Assembly: GCA_963800135.1 (NCBI GenBank) | Contig: CAWCZR010000016.1 | Location: 310,001-374,000 of the forward strand | Direction: 5' to 3' | Source: DASPSM01 sp963800135 | GTDB lineage: Bacteria; Planctomycetota; Planctomycetia; Planctomycetales; Planctomycetaceae | Length of the DNA stretch: 64,000 nt | In this document: positions 55,418 through 62,581 of the stretch, in pieces | Layout: every line of letters begins with the position of its first letter | Numbering within the stretch: the first letter of the stretch is position 1 | The notes under the pieces: generated by a model | Told to the model about the DNA's origin: nothing | What the model saw: only the letters and a program-made list of their open reading frames with translations | Databases searched by the model: none | Position numbers and translations under genes: made by a program

Positions 55418-56669
55418 TCAGAACTGGTCAGGCACGGCTTCGTGTCCGCGCGGTGTCATCAGGGCGACGAATGTGACGATCGAAATATTCTCGCTCACCA
55501 TGCGAGCGGATCCATCGCACATGGCGACCCCACCCGAGCCCGGGTGGAAGCTGAAAATCGCGTTGTAGCCGATTTCGTTCGTGCAGTTGATGAAACAGAC
55601 CGGCATCGGGCAGTTTGTGCTCGAAAAGCAACTCGGCTGATTGAGGCCGGTGAAGTCGGACCCAAGTACATAGGCGACCGCGTTCGTCGAGAGCCCAAGC
55701 GCCGCCTGAGTTAAAAGCGTGAGCGGCGAGGGGCGTGGGCAAAGTTGTCTTGCCGGCTCTTGTCCAGCAATCCGGCCGGCCCGCCATCTCAGTGCAGAAA
55801 AGCGTCGTGGACGTCCCGTCGGTGATCTGATCAATCGATAAGCCGCACGAATTCGAGAGAAAGCTGTGAAACAGGCCCGTGGGCCCAATGAATCCGCTGC
55901 CTCCGGCGCCGGGAATGCCGAGTGCGTGCGTGTAAAACGCGTGGGCCGACGAATCCAGATCGCAAAGGCCTTCGTAGTCCAAAGCACCGTGGAGGCGTTT
56001 GAAGGCAAAACAGGTGCGACAAAATGTGAGACAGAATTCGTAGATCGCGTTTCCCTCGACAAATGGATTCTGCGTTCGCGGGGACGAGGGGCAGACGTAG
56101 GACGGTATGACGGCGGCCGCTGGGCGGGTGTTGGCACAGGGATCGAGGCACGGACAGCCAGAATTTGCAAAGGTGTACTTAGTCGGGCACGGAACGCCCG
56201 ACAGGCAGATCGGGGAGAAGATCGGCGCGTTCATACAAATTCGGCTGTAAACCGTGTTGGCTTCCACGAACGGCAACAGCCGTTCCGGCCATGTGTGCAA
56301 GTTGTAATCGTTGCGGCCAACGCTCCCCGGCACGCCAACTGTGAACGACGTACCGCAAAAGCAAGCCTGCATGTAACCGGTCGCCACGCCGCACGTGCAC
56401 ACGAAGGGCGGTGGGCCGCAGAATGTGTCGGCGTTGTAGATCACTGTTGTCGCCGGCGGGAATTGGTTGTTGACGTCGTGATAATTGTGGGCTGCCAGCG
56501 CGATCTGCTTGAGGTTATTGCGACATTGAGTGCGTCGCGCCGCCTCGCGTGCCGCTTGCACGGCCGGCAAGAGCAGCGCGATCAGCACGGCGATGATGGC
56601 GATCACCACTAACAGTTCGATCAGCGTGAAACCGAGCGGTGCCTGACCTAATCGCTTTCTCTTCAACAT
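55418..56669 (-). CDS. Cys-rich DUF1559 pseudopilin-like protein under a cobalamin riboswitch, broken by an indel
   Basis: It starts at ATG 56669 after GAGGACTT; the longer frame to 56834 is Arg/Pro-rich and non-family. The N-terminus has the type IV prepilin methylation motif and helix GFTLIELLVVIAIIAVLIAL, then REAARRTQCRNNLKQIALAA HNYHD in consecutive segments. Around 30 cysteines follow in short clusters (FVCTCG, ACFCG, CPCLDPC, FCLTFCRTC), unusual for DUF1559. The frame slips near 55705-55720; the C-terminus continues as ALGLSTNAVAYVLGSDFTGL and ends with the DUF1559 H-X9-DG signature in HPGSGGVAMCDGSARMV. The restored length is about 416 residues. DUF1559 proteins are thought to be pseudopilins or surface proteins. 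The cobalamin riboswitch in the leader suggests B12-responsive expression. Confidence 0.85.
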
Positions 56670-56939
56670 GACAAGTCCTCGTTGTCTGGGGTCGTCCGGA
56701 TGAATTGATCCGGCAACCCGCGCGGCAAACGGGGCCCTCGCGTCGCGAAGAGGCGCATGCTCTCCCAATCCAGGCGGCGGGCGTTCGGCGATTCGCACGC
56801 TGCGCAGCGGCGCACGCTGCGCGGCGCACGCCAACCGACGGACGGTGGATGAGAATCGCCGCGATGTCGCGCCATCAACGAGGCGCGCGGCGGCGCAAGA
56901 ACGCGTGTCTTCGTTCCCCGAAAGACCCGAATGCGAACC
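56670..56939 (-). other. Leader between the cobalamin riboswitch and the DUF1559 start
   Basis: About 270 bases of 5' untranslated region. Within it GC-rich inverted segments (near 56810-56830, GCACGCTGCGC repeated) could act as the expression platform. No reading frame with family features is present. Whether control is at transcription or translation cannot be told. Confidence 0.45.
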
Positions 56940-57111
56940 GACGAATGGGCAGGTCTTCTGGCTTCCGGATCGGCCTATTCACCGCACCTTCCCGCCCGGC
57001 TCGCTCGCGATGTGGTCGCGACCTTCGCAGGACAGTGGTATTTGCGGCTTTCGTCCCCGGTTACAGCGGCGGGACCGCGACGGATTCGCACCGTCTTCCC
57101 TATTCTTCGTC
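56940..57111 (-). promoter_or_regulatory. Cobalamin (B12) riboswitch
   Basis: Read on the minus strand, the core elements occur in order: GGGAAGACGGTGCGAATCC, GTCGCGGTCCCGCCGCTGTA A, ACCACTG (the GCCACTG-like box near 57030), GGGAAGGTGCGG, and the 3' signature CCGGAAGCCAGAAGACCTGC C. A P1 stem can be formed by 57106-57111 with 56940-56945 (GACGAA/TTCGTC). This is the adenosyl/aqua-cobalamin class fold. The first gene downstream is the DUF1559 gene at 56669, not a known B12 synthesis or transport gene. A promoter is expected between 57112 and the tRNA-Val terminator at 57411; no gene lies there. Confidence 0.92.
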
Positions 57112-57410
57112 CGGGCCACAAGCCCGAGACGACACCCACGTCGCGGGTCATCCTAACGCGTGTGGAACGCTTGTCAACTCACGCATTCGCAGGTCTGATC
57201 GAGCCCTGTCGCGCGATCAGTGGTGTCGAATGTATCACGGGATACCGTCGCATTCGGACGAGTCTCCTTCCGGATGCCTCGAGCCCCGCAAGCCGGATGA
57301 TCCGGTGGTCTGTCCGCAAATTGACTTCGGTGGAGCGATAGTGGGTGATCACGAATGCGGCGCGGCCCGCGGACACAGGGCAACGTGCAGCCACGCGGGC
57401 AGTCGGTACC

Positions 57411-57447
57411 AAATGAAAAGGCCACATTGTTCGGAAACAAGTGGCCT
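57411..57447 (-). terminator. Rho-independent terminator after tRNA-Val
   Basis: On the minus strand AGGCCAC-TTGTT ... AACAA-T-GTGGCCT forms a 12-bp interrupted stem (57447-57419) followed by TTTTCATTT. It starts about 27 bp after the tRNA end, and so separates the tRNA from the riboswitch-led unit downstream. Confidence 0.85.
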
Positions 57448-57473
57448 AGGTGCCTGAGCGCAGGCTAATCAAG

Positions 57474-57547
57474 TGGTCGTGGCAGGATTCGAACCTGCGA
57501 CCCCATCGATGTGAGCGATGTGCGCTAACCAACTGCGCTACACGACC
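57474..57547 (-). tRNA. tRNA-Val (anticodon CAC)
   Basis: A 74-nt cloverleaf on the minus strand. Acceptor stem GGTCGTG/CACGACC, discriminator A at 57474. D-arm GCGCAGTTGGTTAGCGC, anticodon stem CATCG/CGATG with loop CTCACAT (anticodon CAC, reading GUG), T-arm GCAGGTTCGAATCCTGC. CCA is not encoded. Confidence 0.97.
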
Positions 57548-57592
57548 AGTCTGACCGAATTTTACAGCAGACCGTCGGCGTTCGGAAGTGCT

Positions 57593-58602
57593 TTAGGGGC
57601 CTCGGCCTTCGCCCAGCCGTTTTAGCTCGGGCGCCAGGCGGCGCATGCCCTCCTCGACGGTCACCAGGGGCTTGTAGCCGAAATCCCGCTCGGCACGGCC
57701 GATCTGGTAGGAGTGCGAGCCGCTGAGTTGTTGGGCCAGAAACCGCGTCATCGGCGGCTCGGCAGAAATGCGCAGGCTCCTGTAGATCACTTCGAGGGTC
57801 GCCCCGACGGCGTAGGCGGCGCGGGCCGAAATCGATTTGCGGACCGGCGGCAAACCGGCGAGCGCCAACAGCTCGTCGATCCAGCGCCAGAGATTCACGG
57901 GCTGCGCTTCGTTGATGAAGTAAGCGTTGCCGGCCGGCGGCGCGCCGGGTGGAGTGCGTCGGCGGCCTGCAGGTGGGCGGCGGCCGTGTTTTCGACGTAG
58001 GACATCGAGATCAGGTTGTCGCCGTGGCCCACGCGTCGCAAGCGTCCGGAACGCGCGCGTGCGATCAGGCGCGGCACCAGGTGATTGTCCCGCGGGCCCC
58101 AGATCAAGTGCGGCCGCAGCGCTACAGTCGCCAGCCCGTCGCGTCCATTGGCCGCCAGCACCTCGCGCTCGGCCAGCGCCTTAGTGTGCGGGTAGTAACA
58201 CAGGTAATGCGACGGGTACGGATGGCTTTCGTCGACGTTGATGTGGTCGGCCCCGTCATAAATCACGCTGGGCGAGCTGGTGTAGACCAGGCGGGCCACC
58301 CGGTCCCGGCGGCATGCGTCGAGCACGTGCCGCGTGCCGAGCGTGTTGGTCTCGTAATAGTGCTTCCAGGAACCCCAAATTCCTGGGACGGCCGCGACGT
58401 GGAATACAGTGTCCATGTTGCGGCAGGCGCGGTGAACGTCGTTCGGATTGCGGATGTCGCCTTCTTGGAATTCGACCCCCAATTCGGCCAACCGCCGATG
58501 GGAGCGTCGCGACAGAACACGAACGCGATCGCCGCGGGCCGCAAGCTGCTCCGTGAGATAGAGCCCGAGGAAGCCTGCGCCGCCGGTGACCAGGGCGTTC
58601 AT
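57593..58602 (-). CDS. oleD: OleD-like NAD(P)-dependent 2-alkyl-3-ketoacid reductase, broken by a one-base deletion
   Basis: ATG 58602 overlaps the oleC stop (ATGA). An extended SDR: MNALVTGGAGFLGLYLTEQL (TGxxGxxG), VFHVAAVPGIWGSWKHYYET, LVYTSSPSVIYDG and the catalytic YxxxK in YYPHTKALAEREVLAA. The PGIWGSW and YTSSPSV strings are typical of OleD. One missing G near 57941-57953 breaks the frame (ADALHP ... then PAGNAYFINEAQPVNLWRWI in the next frame). The rest ends LGEGRGP at 57593. Restored length 336 residues. OleD reduces the beta-keto acid made by OleA; OleC then forms a beta-lactone. Confidence 0.85.
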
Positions 58603-60368
58603 GGCTGGCCGTGCAGCGCGTTGGCCGCCCAGAGGGAGAGCCGTTCGCGATTGATCTTGGAATTGTGGCGGAAGTCGACGGGCAATGAGCGATGAAAGAG
58701 GACGGTGTGGATGTCGAGCGTGAGCGGATTGGCGGCCGCCAGGTCGCGGAGCTCTGCCGCGAACTTTTGGCGATCGGCATTCCGCAGTGGGAACTGCTTC
58801 GGCCGGGGCTCGACGATGATCACGGGCGTTTGATCGCCGGCCTGGCCCGGCTTGCGAGTCACGCCGACGAGCGCACTGCGGGCGACGCGCGGATGCTCGT
58901 TGAAGATGGCCTCGCACGGCTCGGTGAAAAGGAGGCCCTTCGCCGTCGTCACGATGTGCGACTTGCGGCCGCAGTACCAGAGCCGTCCCTGATGGTCCAG
59001 ATAGCCGACGTCGCCCATGCGATGCCAGAACGGGACCGGGGCCGTCGCATCGTGATCTTCGTGCGGGTCGGCGATTTTGGCCTCAGCCTCGGCCAGCGGT
59101 TTGCGGAGGTAGCTGCGGGTGACGCTCGGGCCCTGCACGATGATTTCGCCGATCTGGCCGGCCGGCAGCTCGCGGGCCATCGACAGGGTGGCAATCGGTC
59201 CGTGGTTGATTTCGATGATCTTGATCGACACGCCGGGAAAGGCGCGCCCGACACAGGTGCCCGCTCCGGTGCGAGTCCGCTCGGCCGTGTCATCGAGCAC
59301 TTCGCGGCTCGAGATCGATGCGACGGGCAGAGCCTCAGTCGCGCCGTACGGCGTATACACCTCCGCGCACGAACAGTGGCGCGTCGCTTGTGGCAATCGG
59401 ACCACGGCCGGCAATTGTCGCGGCGCCTCATCGGATTTTGGTTCGGCGTCGAGCAGATCGTTGAGCCGCTCGAGCAGACTGACGGGCACCGGCGCGCCGG
59501 CCGAGAACGCCCGTCGCAGCGAGCGGAGGCGGAGCTGATGCTCTTCGCAGTAGGTCACCACGCGTTGCCAAAGGGCGGGGGAGCCGAACGACTGCGTGAC
59601 GGTGAGATCTTCAATCGCCTCGACGATGCGGGCCGGATTCGCCTTGGCCGGTTTGGAAGGATTCATCTGCGGCACGACGGTCGTGGTGCCCATCGCCGCG
59701 TTAAATAGGCCGAAGAGTGGAAAGCCCGACAGATCGACGCCGCCGGGCTCGATGCCGAAGCGGTCGCGAATCAGGTCGACCTGCGCGTTGAACATCCCGT
59801 GCTCGTAGATCACGCCCTTGGCCGGCCCCGTGCTGCCGCTGGTGAAGATCACCGCGGCCGGATCGGTGGCTTTGACGGCGACGGCTTCAAACGGTTCCCA
59901 AGGGACCAGCACTAATTCTCGATAAGTGGGGCCTCCCCAAAACCAGCGGTGGCCGACCGTCAGATTCAGCCGCGCGCGGCGAAACCGTCGCCGGTTGGCA
60001 ATCCGCACCATGTGCACGAACGGCAGCGCAAGGAAACCTTCGGGTTCGACTTCTTCCAGGCAATCGAGCAGCGGCGACAGGCCCATGCCCGGATCGATCA
60101 GCACGATCACAGCGCCGGCCTTGAACGCCGCGAAGACCAGCGCGACGAACTCAATGCCGAAGCGGACCATCAGCACGAGCCGCGTCCCCGGACCAACGCC
60201 CCGCTCGCGGAGGCCGCGGGCCAACAGATCGCTTTCCCGATCGAGTTGCCGAAAGGTGACGTGCGAATAAGCGGCGCGGCCGAGCGAATCGCGTCCCGCG
60301 GCAGCCACGACGGCCAGGGCATCGGGCGACTGCTCGGCCGTGGCTGTGAGCCGCAGCGCAATGTTCAT
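58599..60368 (-). CDS. oleC: OleC-like AMP-dependent synthetase (beta-lactone synthetase type)
   Basis: About 589 residues; ATG 60368 chosen because MNIALRLTATAEQSPDALAV matches the family start (a GTG at 60380 is also open). ANL-superfamily motifs: P-loop AVIFTSGSTGPAKGVIYEHG, then FNAQVDLIRDRFG, YTPYGATEALPVASISSREV, GDVGYLDHQGRLWYCGRKSH. OleC-specific strings include VLIDPGMGLSPLL, LFGLFNAAMGTTTVVPQMNP and QSFGSPALWQRV. In long-chain olefin synthesis OleC converts a beta-hydroxy acid to a beta-lactone with ATP. The gene is translationally coupled to oleD and follows fhcC by about 28 bp. oleA and oleB are not in the window. Confidence 0.92.
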   Translation of the reverse strand: MNIALRLTATAEQSPDALAVVAAAGRDSLGRAAYSHVTFRQLDRESDLLARGLRERGVGPGTRLVLMVRFGIEFVALVFAAFKAGAVIVLIDPGMGLSPLLDCLEEVEPEGFLALPFVHMVRIANRRRFRRARLNLTVGHRWFWGGPTYRELVLVPWEPFEAVAVKATDPAAVIFTSGSTGPAKGVIYEHGMFNAQVDLIRDRFGIEPGGVDLSGFPLFGLFNAAMGTTTVVPQMNPSKPAKANPARIVEAIEDLTVTQSFGSPALWQRVVTYCEEHQLRLRSLRRAFSAGAPVPVSLLERLNDLLDAEPKSDEAPRQLPAVVRLPQATRHCSCAEVYTPYGATEALPVASISSREVLDDTAERTRTGAGTCVGRAFPGVSIKIIEINHGPIATLSMARELPAGQIGEIIVQGPSVTRSYLRKPLAEAEAKIADPHEDHDATAPVPFWHRMGDVGYLDHQGRLWYCGRKSHIVTTAKGLLFTEPCEAIFNEHPRVARSALVGVTRKPGQAGDQTPVIIVEPRPKQFPLRNADRQKFAAELRDLAAANPLTLDIHTVLFHRSLPVDFRHNSKINRERLSLWAANALHGQP

Positions 60369-60395
60369 CGACGGAGACACGCGACGGCACCGCTC

Positions 60396-61219
60396 TCAAT
60401 TCGAGGCACGGATCAGGATTTCGCCCCTTCCCAGCTCCAGAAAGTCTCCGCAGTATCTCCGATAGCGGGCCGCGAAGCACTCGTCGGGCACAAAAAAGCC
60501 CGTTTCCCGCAAGCGCAGCAGAGAATAGCGCAGAAACACGGGCGCGAAATCTCCGCCGGCCGGAAGGTGGGCAGCAGGGCCGGCGGGCTTTGCGTGCCCA
60601 AGAAGCCGATTGTCCCGCGCTTCATGCCGGCCCCCGGGCGAATGCCCACCTCGCCGAAGAGCAGGATCGAACCGGCGATCAGGTTGAAGCCGGGAGCGAG
60701 CCCCGCGCGGCCGCCGACGGCGATCAGCCCGCGACGCATCGTGTGGCCGATCTCGTCGCCGGCATCGCCGTCGATCAGGATTTCGCCCCCCGTCATTCCC
60801 CGGCGACCGCCTCGATAGACGGCACCCACCAGATTGCCGGCTGAGCCGCGAATGTGAATGCGGCCGCCGTGCATTTCGGCCCCGACCCAGTCGGCCGCGT
60901 TCCCGGCGACGTCGATCGTGCCGCCGCGCATCTGGGCGCCCAGATGCATCCCCGCGTTCCCTTCGACGCGGATTTTCCCTTCCGACATCCCCGCGCCGAT
61001 CAGCTTGACCCGCGCGCAGTCTCCCTCCCAGACGAGTTCGTTATCGGCCGCGCTGCCGGAGATGCGGAAGACGTCGCCGAGGGGGACGCGGGCGTTGCCG
61101 TGCTGGATGACCGTCCGCCGCACGTCGTCGGCTGATTGCTCGCGCATCGTCTCCAGGCGCACCGCATCGACCTCGAGCGGGATCGAGCTCGGCTGTTCTA
61201 AGCGGAGCACCAGGGGCAT
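60396..61219 (-). CDS. fhcC: FhcC-like formyltransferase/hydrolase complex subunit C (GXGXG beta-helix), broken by a one-base deletion
   Basis: About 274 residues once restored, from ATG 61219 (MPLVLRLEQPSSIPLEVDAV). The right-handed GXGXG beta-helix repeats are plain: IRVEGNAGMHLGAQMRGGTI, DVAGNAADWVGAEMHGGRIH, IRGSAGNLVGAVYRGGRRGM and ILIDGDAGDEIGHTMRRGLI. The frame breaks near 60558; the proper end in the next frame is GDFAPVFLRYSLLRLRETGF ... YRRYCGDFLELGRGEILIRA. This is the subunit-C family of formylmethanofuran dehydrogenase and bacterial Fhc, part of methanopterin-linked C1 oxidation, known in planctomycetes. No fhcA, B or D is adjacent. Confidence 0.85.
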
Positions 61220-61320
61220 CGTGCCACTTCTACGCATTGCCCCAGTGCGACGCAAGCAGAGCGGGAAGTTGCTGGACGGCGAGCGGTGACGAGTGGATGG
61301 ACGGCCTGGGTGCGTTGGTC

Positions 61321-61355
61321 AAAAAAAAACACACTGGCGGACAAAGCCGCCAGTG
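61321..61355 (-). terminator. Rho-independent terminator of the SPFH gene
   Basis: On the minus strand CACTGGCGG (61355-61347) pairs with CCGCCAGTG (61340-61332), loop CTTTGT, followed by T9 (61329-61321). It lies 26 bp after the SPFH stop and separates that gene from fhcC. Confidence 0.9.
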
Positions 61356-61380
61356 CCACCCGACTCTCGCCAACCGGCGA

Positions 61381-62253
61381 CTATGGGCTGGACGTCCCCG
61401 TGCTGACCACCGGCTGGGCGTTTTGTTCGCTACAGAGGACGACGAGCAGGTTGCTGACCATGGCCGCGCGGCGTTCGTCGTTGAGCGTGAGCACGTTGCG
61501 CTGCGCCAGGTCCGACAGCGCCATTTCGACGATGCTCACCGCCCCGTGCACAATCTTCTGGCGGGCGGCGATGATGGCGTCGGCCTGTTGGCGCCTGAGC
61601 ATGGCTCCGGCGATTTCCGGAGCGTAGGCCAGGTGCGTGAGCCGCGCCTCTTCGACCGCGACGCCCGCCTCGGCCAGCCGCGTCTGCAGTTCGGCCTTGA
61701 GGAAGGTCGAGACCTCATCGACGCCGCTACGAAGCGTGATCTCGTGCTCTTCGCCGTGGTCGTAGGCGTACGAGTTGGCCAGGTGCCGCACGGCCGATTC
61801 GCTTTGCACGCGGACGTAGGTCGTATAGTCGGCGACGTTGAAGCTGGCGCGGGCCGTGTCCTGCACCCGCCAGACGACGACGGCCGCAATCTCGATTGGG
61901 TTGCCCTGCTTGTCGTTCACCTTGAGCAGGCTGCCCTCGAGGTTTCGCAGCCGCAACGAAATCGGCTTGCGAATGACGAACGGATTGGCCCAGAAGAAGC
62001 CCGTGTCTCGCACGGTGCCCCGATATTCGCCGAAGAGCAGCATCACCCGCGCCATGTTCGGCTGCTGGGCAAAGAGGCCGACCGACGAAATGACGACGCC
62101 GACCGCCAACAAGAGGGCGATCACGATGATGACCGGCGATTGCTGCACGGCGCCCGTGATGAACAGGGCCAGTGCCAGCAGAGCGCCAGCGATGCAGACG
62201 AACAGCATCGTCCAACCGGAGGAGCTGGGGTAGTTTTTCTCGGTCGCCATCAT
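61381..62253 (-). CDS. SPFH/Band 7 domain membrane protein
   Basis: A 290-residue protein. Two N-terminal hydrophobic helices (WTMLFVCIAGALLALALFIT, PVIIVIALLLAVGVVISSVG) anchor it. The SPFH domain (about 60-230) includes MARVMLLFGEYRGTVRDTGF, RNLEGSLLKVNDKQGNPIEI AAVVVWRV in consecutive segments, and VEEARLTHLAYAPEIAGAML RRQQADA. The C-terminal part is helical. Slipin/stomatin-like proteins scaffold membrane microdomains and associated proteases. It is a single gene with its own terminator. Confidence 0.93.
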   Translation of the reverse strand: MMATEKNYPSSSGWTMLFVCIAGALLALALFITGAVQQSPVIIVIALLLAVGVVISSVGLFAQQPNMARVMLLFGEYRGTVRDTGFFWANPFVIRKPISLRLRNLEGSLLKVNDKQGNPIEIAAVVVWRVQDTARASFNVADYTTYVRVQSESAVRHLANSYAYDHGEEHEITLRSGVDEVSTFLKAELQTRLAEAGVAVEEARLTHLAYAPEIAGAMLRRQQADAIIAARQKIVHGAVSIVEMALSDLAQRNVLTLNDERRAAMVSNLLVVLCSEQNAQPVVSTGTSSP

Positions 62254-62581
62254 TGGACTCCAAAGAGGTCTTCGCGGGAGGATTCTCGGTCAGCGACTTT
62301 TGCTTTTGACTTCGTTTGTGTGTTCGCCCCTAGAAACGTCGGCGAGGGGCGTTTGGATCACAGCGGGTTCGCTAGGCCAGACCGAAGGCCCGTGGGCCAA
62401 AGACTTTACCGGCCGCCCGCCACCACAGCTGGTTGTGCCTACGTTAACCCAGTCCCGGGGGTCTTTGCACGAAGATTCCCTGCTGCGATCGGTGACCGCT
62501 CGTTTCGAGCGGGCGAGGGTTCGAAAAAGAAAAACCCGGGCTGCTGGGCCTGGGTTCTTCGGGAAATCCATTCGGGCAAGT
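62254..62581. other. Intergenic region between clpC and the SPFH gene
   Basis: About 330 bases with no gene; it holds the clpC terminator (62524-62556) and presumably the SPFH promoter. Confidence 0.5.
62524..62556 (-). terminator. Rho-independent terminator of clpC
   Basis: On the minus strand AACCCAGGC (62556-62548) pairs with GCCCGGGTT (62541-62533) with one mismatch, 6-nt loop, followed by TTTCTTTTTC. It lies about 26 bp after the clpC stop. Confidence 0.8.

Noticed and set aside
56705..57457. 250-residue plus-strand open frame
   Set aside because: Covers the reverse complement of the cobalamin riboswitch and the tRNA-Val terminator; no coding features.
61331..61360. Possible small RNA
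   Set aside because: The stem with T9 tract is fully explained as the terminator of the SPFH gene.
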